Shown here in pieces: positions 1 to 8,244 of a stretch of 64,000 nt of DNA. The stretch's first letter is position 1. The number at the start of each line of letters is the position of its first letter. A program made the translations under genes and the position numbers. The notes under the pieces were generated by a model that worked only from the letters and a program-made list of their open reading frames with translations, searched no databases and was not told the DNA's origin. The DNA is taken from positions 2,232,001 to 2,296,000 of the forward strand of contig NZ_CP042831.1 in the NCBI RefSeq assembly GCF_008000935.1, read 5' to 3'. Source of the stretch: Flavobacterium alkalisoli. GTDB taxonomy: Bacteria; Bacteroidota; Bacteroidia; Flavobacteriales; Flavobacteriaceae.

Positions 1-1
1 A

Positions 2-76
2 TATAATACATTGGTATTTTCAGGAGTTGAAAAGGATCTCATCGAATTCAAGTCATATCTTCTTAGTATGGCTTAA
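2..76 (+). CDS. C-terminal tail of a gene truncated by the window edge
   Basis: An open frame runs from base 2 to a TAA at 74-76 and encodes 24 residues ending FKSYLLSMA. The composition looks protein-like, and it would converge with the AlkB gene, whose stop is about 40 bases away. Too little is present to name the product, and it could be chance. Confidence 0.3.
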   Translation, partial: YNTLVFSGVEKDLIEFKSYLLSMA

Positions 77-117
77 GGCTTACCCTGCCAGCCTCAGATA
101 AAGTTTTAATATCGAAA

Positions 118-738
118 CTATAAATACGTAACCTGCCTGAATGTCAGATTAATCCTCGGCAACATCTCCTTCGCCGATTTCGGTATATGATGCTCCCAAT
201 AGGTATTGGTAGTTCCTGACATCAAAAGCAAAGTCCCATGATGCAGCGGTATCTCAACCTGTGGAATGGATTTATCGGTCTTATGCCTAAACTTGAAAGG
301 CCTTGTCTGCCCGAAGGTCACCGAGGCAATATTGGGATTGCTGCCGATGCGGTGTTCTTTATCCGAATGCCAGGCCACACTGTCACTGCCGTTACGGTAG
401 AGGTTCAGCAGAACGGCGTTAAAGGACAGCCCGGTTTCCTTCTCCACCTTTTTTCGAAGTTTAAGAAGCTCCGGAGTCCAGGGCAGGGCTCCTTCACCAG
501 CCTCTTCGGGTTCACCGTACCAGGCAATCATCCTCGGTGCGGTGACTATCTTATCGTACATCGGTATCTGATATTCCCTCCAGGGAATATTGTGCAGCAA
601 TGTCTCATAGTAACTATCCGCTTCCGCTTTCGGAACAAAACCATCATACTGCATCAGTTCCATATCCGGCAGGTCGTAATAGCGTTTTGGAGAGTTACCA
701 ACAGTAAACAGTTCCGTATCGTCAAATAGTGTTATCAT
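118..738 (-). CDS. alkB: AlkB-like 2OG-Fe(II) dioxygenase (alkylated nucleic acid repair)
   Basis: The 206-residue product has the AlkB family signatures. The HxD iron ligands are in WHSDKE (about H124, D126), the distal His is in the WEHHIPK segment (about H183), and the 2-oxoglutarate-binding block is PRINLTFR (R195, R201). The family oxidatively removes methyl or etheno lesions from DNA or RNA bases. The frame extends 35 codons further upstream into the preceding gene, but the ATG at 738 is preferred: it is preceded by AAAGGATG and gives the normal family length. It is the last gene of the dinB-dnaE-exonuclease operon, 49 bp after its neighbour, so it probably adds alkylation repair to a damage-inducible cassette. 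Confidence 0.88.
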   Translation of the reverse strand: MITLFDDTELFTVGNSPKRYYDLPDMELMQYDGFVPKAEADSYYETLLHNIPWREYQIPMYDKIVTAPRMIAWYGEPEEAGEGALPWTPELLKLRKKVEKETGLSFNAVLLNLYRNGSDSVAWHSDKEHRIGSNPNIASVTFGQTRPFKFRHKTDKSIPQVEIPLHHGTLLLMSGTTNTYWEHHIPKSAKEMLPRINLTFRQVTYL

Positions 739-787
739 AATTTCATCCTTTCTGCTTTCGCAATTATTCTTGCTTTTCTTTCCACAC

Positions 788-2170
788 TTATTCTTCGACA
801 GGCACTTCAGCCCGCAAGACCCTACCGGGATATTTCTCCGCATAACCCGTAATGAGCTGCATGATATAGCGGTTGCTGTGGTAAGGTGTTACATAATCTT
901 TTAGTTCGGTAGCTTCTGTGATCCCCACATCCGACGGCATATAACCCATACCATAGAAATGCCCGTTTTCCACCCAGATGCAGCTGCGTTCCTCAACAGA
1001 GCGCCCCTTGTCCACAATCCCGAAACTCAATCTGCTCCCCAAAATGTGGTCCAGTGCCTCTTCCACCTTAGCATTGTGCTGTTTTAGATCGGGCAGATTG
1101 GAAGTATTGCTTTTAATAATGAAGTCCCCTGCATCCTGAACCCCGTAATGACAGAACCGATGGTCGATACTGAATTCCCCGGCCAGGGAAAGCAATAGTT
1201 TCACCCCCTCGTGCAGGGAAAAGAAGTGTTCCACACAAGTCTGTCCTTTGGCCAATTTTCCGATGCCAAGATACTTATATCCGCTTCGCGCCTCATAGTG
1301 GTACAGCCCGAACTTCGGCTCGAACTTCTTCAGTGCCCTGTTGTGCAGGGGCCATAGCTTTTTGATCTCACAGCATTCCAATAGCAGTGCCATAAACTCA
1401 GTCCCGCAGACCTCGTGAGAGATGGAGTGGATATCACGCATAAAGTTCTGGCGCTGTGGGGTGATCTTATGCCCTGAGAAATGCTGTGCTACCCGTTTCT
1501 TGATGTTTTTGGCTTTCCCGACATAGACCACTTTCCCCACCTGATTATAGAAATAGTACACCCCTGGCTTTTCCGGTAACTGCTCAAAATCGGATTGGGG
1601 CAGGTTGGGAGGCAGGTTCTGGTCGTGCGAATTCCGTTTGATCATCTTTGCTATTTCCCCGCCTTCATCCCAGAGCAACAGGCGGGAGAGCAGGATGGCT
1701 GTGGCATCGGCATCACCACCGGCACGGTGGGCGCGTGTAAGGGGTATATCCAGTGTGCGGCACAGGTTGCCCAGGCTGTAGGAGGGAAGCCCTGGCCGTA
1801 CCTTACGGGCAGCCCGCACAGTACACAGCTTGCGGGTGGTCCATTTCAGTCCGGCATGCTCCAGTTCATGCTTTACAAAGGAGTGGTCGAAATTCACGTT
1901 ATGCGCCACAAATATCCGGCCTTCCAGCAGCTCCAGTACCTTTTCCGCTATGTCATCAAAGATGGGCGCTCCGGCCACCATCTCGTTATTGATCCCGGTC
2001 AGGGCAAAAATGGGCAGGGGTATTTCCTTTTGCGGATTCACCAGGGTTTCCCAGCGGTCCAGCACTTGTATCCCGTCATGGATAATGATGCAGATTTCCG
2101 TGATGCGGCTCCCCGAGGCATTCCCGCCTGTGGTCTCGATATCTACTATGGCATACTCGTTCTTTTTCAT
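788..2170 (-). CDS. DnaQ-type 3'-5' exonuclease fused to a GIY-YIG (Cho/UvrC-like) nuclease domain
   Basis: The 460-residue protein has two nuclease modules. Residues 1-165 are a DEDDh exonuclease: VDIETTGG (D10, E12), HNVNFDHSF (D95) and HRAGGDADA (H148, D153). Residues about 198-290 are a GIY-YIG domain with PGVYYFYN, VVYVGKAKN and R226, like the N-terminal half of UvrC or Cho. The remaining C-terminal region is unassigned. This exonuclease-Cho fusion is known as a family, but here it lies 5 bp downstream of a PolIII-alpha gene. It could supply proofreading to that polymerase, cut DNA beside lesions, or both. The catalytic residues of the exonuclease are intact. Operon position suggests control by the S24 repressor. 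Confidence 0.87.
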   Translation of the reverse strand: MKKNEYAIVDIETTGGNASGSRITEICIIIHDGIQVLDRWETLVNPQKEIPLPIFALTGINNEMVAGAPIFDDIAEKVLELLEGRIFVAHNVNFDHSFVKHELEHAGLKWTTRKLCTVRAARKVRPGLPSYSLGNLCRTLDIPLTRAHRAGGDADATAILLSRLLLWDEGGEIAKMIKRNSHDQNLPPNLPQSDFEQLPEKPGVYYFYNQVGKVVYVGKAKNIKKRVAQHFSGHKITPQRQNFMRDIHSISHEVCGTEFMALLLECCEIKKLWPLHNRALKKFEPKFGLYHYEARSGYKYLGIGKLAKGQTCVEHFFSLHEGVKLLLSLAGEFSIDHRFCHYGVQDAGDFIIKSNTSNLPDLKQHNAKVEEALDHILGSRLSFGIVDKGRSVEERSCIWVENGHFYGMGYMPSDVGITEATELKDYVTPYHSNRYIMQLITGYAEKYPGRVLRAEVPVEE

Positions 2171-2175
2171 CCTGC

Positions 2176-5100
2176 TTATCCTGTCTTTTTCTGGGTTGAT
2201 CCTGTATTCATCTTATGCCTTGGCAGGCCGATTTCCTGTTCTTGCGGGTAAGGGGCACGATGGGTCATCGAAACATCCTCCCGCAATCGCTGCGCCGTAC
2301 GGGTACTTTCCTCTTCGGTTTCCCTGTAGCGCGGATCGGCGATAAAAGGCAGCTTCTCCATTTTGGATATGGTAATGGTAGGGAAGTGGTAATCTACCTC
2401 CACGGTACCCAAGAGCAGGTAACAACCACCGCCCTTAAAGGGGTACTGCTTCAGGCTGCCGGTAAAATGGGCGGTATCAAAGAATTCCCCGTTGGCATCG
2501 ATCCACGTCCCGAAATACATCGCCCCCATCTTGGTGGGTACGTGCTTGCGTGAGACCAGATAGGCCAGCATCTTCACCTGCCTTTTATGGTACTGCACCA
2601 AATCCCGTGCCATGACATCCCCACGGTAGCCGGTTTTCAAAAGGTTGAACGGGGTAACTGATATCGGAAAGCCCAGCAGCTCAATCTCGTCAAAAGCATC
2701 CTCAAATGGGGAGCGTTTCAGTTCGGGGAGCCTGTACTGCTGCACCGGTTCAGGAAGCAATTGCGGCTGGCGCTGCACCGGCTTAAAATGCATCATGATA
2801 CGGCGGGCGGTAACCAAGAGTTCGTTCTTGTTCTTTCCAGTACAGCGGAAGGCTCCGATATAGATCAAAAGCTGCAGGCCTTCAATCCCTATAGGCACCC
2901 GGTTAATGAAATCCTCTAACGAACTATACTCTCCATTTTCAATGCGTTCGGAGACAATACAACGGGCAATTTCCCCCTGAAGCCCCTGCAGGTGCATAAA
3001 GCCCAGATAAACATCTTTTCCGTACAGGGTCGCCTCCACCTCACTTTTGTTGATGCAGGGAGTATGGATAACCGCTCCGGACATCCTCGCCTCATGCACA
3101 TACACCTCGGTGCGGTAGAAACCGCCCTGATTGTTAATGACCGCCACCATGAACTCAATGGGGTAGTGCACTTTCAGGTACAGGCTCTGATAGCTTTCCA
3201 CGGCATAGGAGGCCGAATGCGCCTTACAGAAGGAATACCCTGCAAAGGACTCGATCTGACGGTAAATCTCCGTGCTCAGTTCCTCTGGATGCCCTTGGGC
3301 CGCACAGGAAGCAAAAAAGTTATCCTTTACACGTTGCAACGCCGCTTTGGAACGCCCCTTGCCGCTCATGGCACGGCGCAATATGTCCCCGTCGGCTGCG
3401 GCCAGCCCCCCGTAATGCAGGGCAATCTTGATCACATCCTCCTGATAGACCATAATGCCGTAGGTTTCTCCCAGCTGCTGCTCAAAGACCGGATGGAAGT
3501 ACTCGAACTTATCGGGATGGTTGTGACGGAAAATGTATTCCTTCATCATCCCGCTCTGGGCCACCCCCGGGCGTATGATGGAAGAGGCTGCCACCAGTGT
3601 CTTGTAATTATCACACTTTAATCGGCGGAGCAGCCCCCGCATGGCAGGGCTTTCGATATAAAAGCAGCCGATGGTCTTTCCCTGTCCCAAATACGTATTA
3701 CAGATCGTTTCATCCTTGGAAAGGGAGGTATCGCGTATGTCCACGGTAATCCCGCGGTTCTTTTTAATGAGCCGTACCGATTCGTCAATATGTCCGATGC
3801 CCCGTTGGGAGAGGATATCGAACTTGTCAAAACCGATCTCCTCGGCCACATGCATATCAAACTGCACAATCGGAAAGCCCTTGGGCGGCAGCTCCAGTGC
3901 CGTAAAATCGGTAATGGGATCTTCCGATATCAGTATCCCGCAGGAGTGCATCGAGCGCTGGTTGGGGTATTTCTCCAGCAGCATCCCGTAACGGTGTACC
4001 AGCTTTACCACCTCATTGGTATCGTGTTGGTCCATCGAAGTACCCGATAGGGCATCGAGTTCCTCCTTCGGAAGGCCGAATACCTTACCGACCTCCCGGA
4101 ATATGGATTTGTATTTGAACTCCACATTGGTACCGCAGAAAGCCACATGATCTGCCCCGTAACGGCGGAAGACATATTCCAGTATCACATCGCGCTCCTT
4201 CCAGGACCAGTCGATGTCAAAATCCGGCGGGCTTTTACGGTTCAGGTTCAAAAACCGTTCAAAATACAAATCCAGTTCGAGCGGGCAGATATCAGTAATA
4301 CCCAGGCAGTAGGCAATAATGCTGTTGGCACCGCTGCCGCGCCCGATATGCAGAAAGCCCATCGAATTGCTGTAGCGGACAATATCCCAGGTAATCAGGA
4401 AATAGCCGCTGAACCCTAGTTCATCAATAACCTTCAGCTCTTTTTCCACCCGCAGGCGTGCAGCTTCATTACCACTCCCATACCGGCGCATGAGTCCCTG
4501 CTGGGCTAAACTCGTGAGTAGTTTCCGGTCGGTTTCCCGCGCTCCGGTATAGTGCTTTTTGTTGCGGGGCACCCCAAATTCATATTGAAAATCACATTGC
4601 CCGATCAGGGCAAAGGTATTCTCCAATAATTTAGGATATTGGCTGAATCGTACCATGATGTTTTCCGGTGGCAGCATCCGTTCCTCCGGCCCGCAATAAT
4701 CCGAAGGCGAGAGCTTGCTGCCCAAGGTGTTCAGGTCAATGGCCCGCAGGATACGGTGCAGGTTGTATTCGGTCTTGTCTCGGAAGGTAACCGGCTGGCA
4801 TACGACCATACGATCCAGCCTGTTTTTCCAACGCGATTGTATAAGTAACGATAACTCACCGCTGCGCACCCCGATATACTCGAATTCCCGCAGGGTATCC
4901 GGCGCCTTATCCATCGGATATATGACCACTACCTCCTTAAATTCCGGCGCCAGGGCAGGCACTGGGGTACCCTCCAGGTTATGATCGGTACGATGACGGT
5001 TGATCTCCGCTATACCTGCACGGCTTTTAGCCAGTGCTATATACAATAGCTGATTCCCTTCACGGAATTCCATTCCCACAAGCGGTTTGATATCCACTTC

Positions 5101-5256
5101 CCTGCAAAGCCTGTAAAACTCATAGATGCCTGTTACCGTGTTAACATCGGTCAATGCCATAGCCGTAATCCCCAGGCTTTTGCCCAGGGCGACCAGTTCG
5201 GTTACCGGGATGGTGCCGTAGCGCAACGAGTGAAAGGAATGACAGTTCAGGTACAT
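2176..5256 (-). CDS. dnaE: DNA polymerase III alpha-like polymerase (accessory DnaE)
   Basis: The 1026-residue protein is a C-family polymerase. It has an N-terminal PHP domain (about 1-220), the palm catalytic pair in PPDFDIDW (D347, D349), the third aspartate in FDKFDILS (D480), and RGSGANSIIAYCLGI and GYSFCKAHSASYA as expected of DnaE. It is shorter than replicative alpha (about 1160), with little C-terminal extension. The PHP start reads LNCHSFHS, where a metal-binding His is usual, so one ligand appears to be Asn. Replicative dnaE normally lies elsewhere on the chromosome. Linkage to dinB and an S24 repressor suggests an error-prone or damage-tolerance copy like DnaE2/ImuC. The stop lies 5 bp before the next gene. 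Confidence 0.9.
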   Translation of the reverse strand: MYLNCHSFHSLRYGTIPVTELVALGKSLGITAMALTDVNTVTGIYEFYRLCREVDIKPLVGMEFREGNQLLYIALAKSRAGIAEINRHRTDHNLEGTPVPALAPEFKEVVVIYPMDKAPDTLREFEYIGVRSGELSLLIQSRWKNRLDRMVVCQPVTFRDKTEYNLHRILRAIDLNTLGSKLSPSDYCGPEERMLPPENIMVRFSQYPKLLENTFALIGQCDFQYEFGVPRNKKHYTGARETDRKLLTSLAQQGLMRRYGSGNEAARLRVEKELKVIDELGFSGYFLITWDIVRYSNSMGFLHIGRGSGANSIIAYCLGITDICPLELDLYFERFLNLNRKSPPDFDIDWSWKERDVILEYVFRRYGADHVAFCGTNVEFKYKSIFREVGKVFGLPKEELDALSGTSMDQHDTNEVVKLVHRYGMLLEKYPNQRSMHSCGILISEDPITDFTALELPPKGFPIVQFDMHVAEEIGFDKFDILSQRGIGHIDESVRLIKKNRGITVDIRDTSLSKDETICNTYLGQGKTIGCFYIESPAMRGLLRRLKCDNYKTLVAASSIIRPGVAQSGMMKEYIFRHNHPDKFEYFHPVFEQQLGETYGIMVYQEDVIKIALHYGGLAAADGDILRRAMSGKGRSKAALQRVKDNFFASCAAQGHPEELSTEIYRQIESFAGYSFCKAHSASYAVESYQSLYLKVHYPIEFMVAVINNQGGFYRTEVYVHEARMSGAVIHTPCINKSEVEATLYGKDVYLGFMHLQGLQGEIARCIVSERIENGEYSSLEDFINRVPIGIEGLQLLIYIGAFRCTGKNKNELLVTARRIMMHFKPVQRQPQLLPEPVQQYRLPELKRSPFEDAFDEIELLGFPISVTPFNLLKTGYRGDVMARDLVQYHKRQVKMLAYLVSRKHVPTKMGAMYFGTWIDANGEFFDTAHFTGSLKQYPFKGGGCYLLLGTVEVDYHFPTITISKMEKLPFIADPRYRETEEESTRTAQRLREDVSMTHRAPYPQEQEIGLPRHKMNTGSTQKKTG

Positions 5257-5279
5257 ACTATTACTAACAAATAAATAAA

Positions 5280-6437
5280 TTAATTCATCTTAGGTTTTAC
5301 AAATGCCCCGCTGCAGCGCATCACGGCGTTGGCCCCGAAGCGGTTTTTGATCTTATCCATCGCCTGATAGAGGGACATCATCTCCTGGGTATCCTCAAAA
5401 AGGTTGATCTGGTAGGAGCCCCGTACCAGCCTGCCGAAACGCACTCCCACAAGGCGCAGGCTCATGCGGCGTTGGTAAAGCTTTTCGAAAGCCTCAAGTA
5501 CGGCACGGGTCAGGGTATGGTCGGCCGAGGTATAGGCGAGGGTTACCTGACGGGTTTCGGTATCGAAATTGGAATAGCGGATCTTCACCGTCACATTGGA
5601 GGTCAGCCAGCCTTCACTGCGCAGCTGGTAGGCCAGTTTTTCCACCATACCCGAGAGTATGGCACGCAGGAACAACATATCGGTGGTATCCTGATGAAAA
5701 GTGTCCTCGGTGGAAAGGGATTTGCGCTCCCGATACGGTTCCACAGGGGTATTGTCGATACCGTTGGCCTTTTTCCAAAGCTCCAGACCGTTGAGCCCGA
5801 TCATCTCCTGCAGCACCTTTGCCGGCATTTCGGCCAGGGTACCGATGCTTCGGATACCGATGCGGGAGAGCAGGGTAAAGGTGGCGTTGCCCACCATAGG
5901 GATCTTACGGATGGATAAAGGGTTTAGAAAGGGCTGTACCATCGCCTGTGGTATTTCCAGGTTGCCTTTGGGTTTGCCTTCCCCGGTACCAATCTTGGAG
6001 ACGGTCTTATTGACCGACAGGGCAAAACTGATGGGCAGCCCGGTCTCACGGGTCACCAATGAAGAAAGCTCATGGGTCCATTTGTAGGAGCCGTGGAATC
6101 GGTCCATACCGGTAATATCCAGGTAAAACTCATCGATGGAAGCCTTTTCCATCACGGGCGCCTTTTCCTCGATAATCTGGGAGACGGTATGCGAATACCG
6201 CGAGAAGAGTTCCATATCCCCTTTGACGATACGCGCCTCGGGGCAGAGGCGAAGTGCCATTTTAATCGGCATGGCCGAGTGCACGCCGAAGCGGCGGGCC
6301 TCATAGGAGCAGGAAGCCACCACACCACGGTCACCACCCCCTACAATCAGCGGAATACCCTCCAAATCACTGTTCTGCAGCCTCACACAGGAGACAAAAA
6401 AAGTATCAAGATCCATATGTACAATCGATCGCTCCAT
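5280..6437 (-). CDS. dinB: Y-family translesion DNA polymerase IV
   Basis: The 385-residue protein has the Y-family palm motif IVHMDLDTFFVS and the second catalytic block KASIDEFYLDITG. Helix-hairpin-helix-like segments follow (IRKIPMVGNATF; IGIRSIGTLAEM), then a little-finger domain to the C-terminus. It inserts nucleotides opposite lesions. An in-frame ATG at 6449 adds MRII; the start at 6437 gives the usual MERSIVHMD beginning, but either is possible. It is first in the minus-strand operon, divergent from the S24 repressor gene, with dnaE starting 23 bp after its stop. A TAATTTTG -7-like box is at 6460-6467. Confidence 0.9.
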   Translation of the reverse strand: MERSIVHMDLDTFFVSCVRLQNSDLEGIPLIVGGGDRGVVASCSYEARRFGVHSAMPIKMALRLCPEARIVKGDMELFSRYSHTVSQIIEEKAPVMEKASIDEFYLDITGMDRFHGSYKWTHELSSLVTRETGLPISFALSVNKTVSKIGTGEGKPKGNLEIPQAMVQPFLNPLSIRKIPMVGNATFTLLSRIGIRSIGTLAEMPAKVLQEMIGLNGLELWKKANGIDNTPVEPYRERKSLSTEDTFHQDTTDMLFLRAILSGMVEKLAYQLRSEGWLTSNVTVKIRYSNFDTETRQVTLAYTSADHTLTRAVLEAFEKLYQRRMSLRLVGVRFGRLVRGSYQINLFEDTQEMMSLYQAMDKIKNRFGANAVMRCSGAFVKPKMN

Positions 6438-6459
6438 AATTATTCTCATTTGTACGGAA

Positions 6460-6524
6460 CAAAATTAGGACAGATATTCCCAAAAATATTTATATTTGTC
6501 GTGATAAATAATCACAAAATAATT
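6460..6524. promoter_or_regulatory. Divergent control region of dinB operon and S24 repressor
   Basis: Bases 6491-6498 read TATATTTG, a match to the Bacteroidota -7 consensus TANNTTTG, pointing right to the repressor start at 6525. The minus strand at 6460-6467 reads TAATTTTG, pointing at dinB. Directly after the first box, GTGAT (6501-6505) and ATCAC (6511-6515) form an inverted repeat with a 5-base gap, flanked by TTTGT and AAAAT that extend the symmetry. Placement over the repressor promoter suggests an S24-type operator. No clear -33 element was found on either side. Confidence 0.6.
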
Positions 6525-7292
6525 ATGTCGCTATTTTCGGATAACATCAGGCACCTGAGAATGAGAAAAGGCGTTTCTCAGGAAATCGTGGCCGAAAGCC
6601 TGTCCATCACCCGTGACAGGATGGCCAAATACGAGGGTGGCAAGTCCCAGCCCCCTTTTGAGATACTTATTAAAATCTCCCACTATTACCATGTGAGTAT
6701 TGACCTTTTACTGACGGCCGATATTCGAAAAATAGATATTGACGGGCTGATGCAGCTGGAGGATAACCGTATCCTTTTGCCCATTACTGTGGACAGGGAA
6801 GGGGAGAATACCATAGAGATCATTTCCCATAAGGCCAGGGCCGGTTACCTGAGCGGGTACAGCGATCCGGAGTTCATCGAAGGCCTGCAGCAGGTCTCCC
6901 TGCCGTTCCTGACCAATGGCAAGTTCAGGGCTTTTCCCGTATCGGGGGATTCCATGCCGCCCCACAGGGACGGCTCCTTTATTGTGGGAAGGTATGTGGA
7001 AAACCTGGGTGAGGTACGGGACGGCAAGACCTATATCCTGCTGACCAGGGAAGAGGGCATTGTCTACAAGCGGCTGAACAAAAACGGCAGGAACAGCCTC
7101 ACCCTTATTTCGGATAATACATTTTATGAACCCTACACTATAAAAGTTTCCGATATACTGGAGATCTGGGAATATGCCTGCAGCATTGCCACCAAAGAAG
7201 CAGAACCCGAGAATCTCGACCCGCAGAGTATCCGCGAACTGCTCTACGGCATCCGCGAGGAAGTAAAAGCCCTGAAACAAATTCATACCTAA
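6525..7292 (+). CDS. S24 family LexA/CI-like autocleaving repressor
   Basis: The 255-residue protein has an XRE-type helix-turn-helix in residues 5-65 (IRHLRMRKGVSQEIVAESL) and a C-terminal S24 protease domain. The Ala-Gly self-cleavage site is in KARAGYLSGY (A106-G107), the catalytic serine is in SGDSMPPHRDG (S143), and the lysine is in IVYKRL (K182). It should bind its operator until RecA-stimulated cleavage, then release the divergent repair operon. The ATG at 6525 is used because the longer upstream frame only reads through the dinB gene in antisense and does not resemble a protein. The arrangement, a repressor facing dinB-dnaE-exonuclease-alkB, makes it the likely local SOS switch. Confidence 0.9.
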   Translation: MSLFSDNIRHLRMRKGVSQEIVAESLSITRDRMAKYEGGKSQPPFEILIKISHYYHVSIDLLLTADIRKIDIDGLMQLEDNRILLPITVDREGENTIEIISHKARAGYLSGYSDPEFIEGLQQVSLPFLTNGKFRAFPVSGDSMPPHRDGSFIVGRYVENLGEVRDGKTYILLTREEGIVYKRLNKNGRNSLTLISDNTFYEPYTIKVSDILEIWEYACSIATKEAEPENLDPQSIRELLYGIREEVKALKQIHT

Positions 7293-7310
7293 TACCCTAT
7301 ACATCCCCCA

Positions 7311-7562
7311 ATGAATACAATCCTACGTTTTCGGGTCAAAAAGGAGGTCGATACACCTACAGCCCGAAAGATCCTCAGCCTCAAAGGAAGCCTTATTGCG
7401 CAGTGCTATACCGATATCATTCACTTTGATGATGAGGATGAACACTTTTATATGCATTATTTTAGTGTGGAAACTGCGCGCAGAAAAGAAGCAGCCGACT
7501 ATATTGCCGGCTGTATCAGGGAAGAGTTGCTCTCCGATATTGTCATGTTGGTAGAAAAGTAA
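7311..7562 (+). CDS. Small protein of unknown function
   Basis: An 83-residue protein begins 18 bp after the S24 repressor stop, probably on the same transcript. It is acidic in the middle (HFDDEDEHFYMHYF), has no membrane segment or signal peptide, and no family is recognised. Its end is convergent with the AbiEii-type gene. It could be a regulator or partner of the repressor, but the sequence gives no direct evidence. Confidence 0.6.
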   Translation: MNTILRFRVKKEVDTPTARKILSLKGSLIAQCYTDIIHFDDEDEHFYMHYFSVETARRKEAADYIAGCIREELLSDIVMLVEK

Positions 7563-7599
7563 CCGAAGATCTGATTCACCCATTTGACTCAAACAATTT

Positions 7600-8244
7600 T
7601 CAGGTCATATCCCCGAGCGCCTGCTCCAGGTCTTCCTTGATGAGTTCCCAGTAATAGCCTTTCAGGCTTACCGGGTCAAAATCATCATCCGCCAGTCTAA
7701 AATCGGTGAAATTGGCAACAATACGCTGCCTGTCGTGTGTGTAGGGATAGCGCTTTTCATGGAGCGCGATCATTTGGGAAACCGCATGCGAAGCTAAAAG
7801 CTCGTGCAGGTCCCAGAAGTCCTTTTTCCTGCCACCACGCTGCACGATATCCATTTTCATGGCAATGATCTCTTCTGCTGTAGCCATACGTAAATCCTCT
7901 ATCTTAAAGGGTGGTGTGATGAAAGGATCGGTATAGTACAGGTCCAGCTTTACGGCATTCTCTTTATCCCTACCGATAAGATAGGATTTCCCCATACCGA
8001 TGGCCGTACCGAAGCCTTTATCCAGATAGGGGAAGGCAAGTTCCAGAAAAGATTCTATCGCCCCAAAATCTACCGAACCGTAGTCAGCATCAGTGAAAAG
8101 GTCGATATCCACCGATATGCGGTGCCCCAGCTGAAGGCTGAGCGCCGTACCGCCCACCAGGCGGAACTCTTTTAACGCATCGGCCTGCATCAGTAGAAGC
8201 AGCGCCTCACGCAAGGATTCGCTTACCGTATTCCAGTGTATCAT
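7600..8244 (-). CDS. AbiEii/AbiGii-family nucleotidyltransferase toxin
   Basis: The 214-residue protein shows the minimal nucleotidyltransferase core: LVGGTALSLQLGHR followed by SVDIDLFTD with the two metal-binding aspartates, then LDLYYTDPF and KMDIVQRGGRKKDFWDLHEL, as in the AbiEii toxin family (DUF1814). Such toxins transfer nucleotides to tRNA or other substrates and can abort phage infection or stabilise mobile DNA. Its start overlaps the stop of the upstream HTH gene by 4 bases (ATGA), typical of coupled toxin-antitoxin translation. It sits inside the integrated element, so addiction or abortive infection are both possible roles. Confidence 0.85.
   Translation of the reverse strand: MIHWNTVSESLREALLLLMQADALKEFRLVGGTALSLQLGHRISVDIDLFTDADYGSVDFGAIESFLELAFPYLDKGFGTAIGMGKSYLIGRDKENAVKLDLYYTDPFITPPFKIEDLRMATAEEIIAMKMDIVQRGGRKKDFWDLHELLASHAVSQMIALHEKRYPYTHDRQRIVANFTDFRLADDDFDPVSLKGYYWELIKEDLEQALGDMT

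Noticed and set aside
1..120. Left attachment site of the element
   Set aside because: No copy of the ssrA 3' sequence is visible here; the left end must be outside the window.
238..729. Long plus-strand frame opposite the AlkB gene
   Set aside because: Antisense shadow of a gene with clear family motifs; composition not protein-like.
1595..2345. Overlapping plus-strand frames opposite the exonuclease fusion and dnaE
   Set aside because: Shadows of higher-G+C coding sequence; no motif or start context.
6072..6524. N-terminal extension of the S24 repressor frame
   Set aside because: It runs antisense to dinB and through the promoter and operator; HTH begins at the 6525 ATG.
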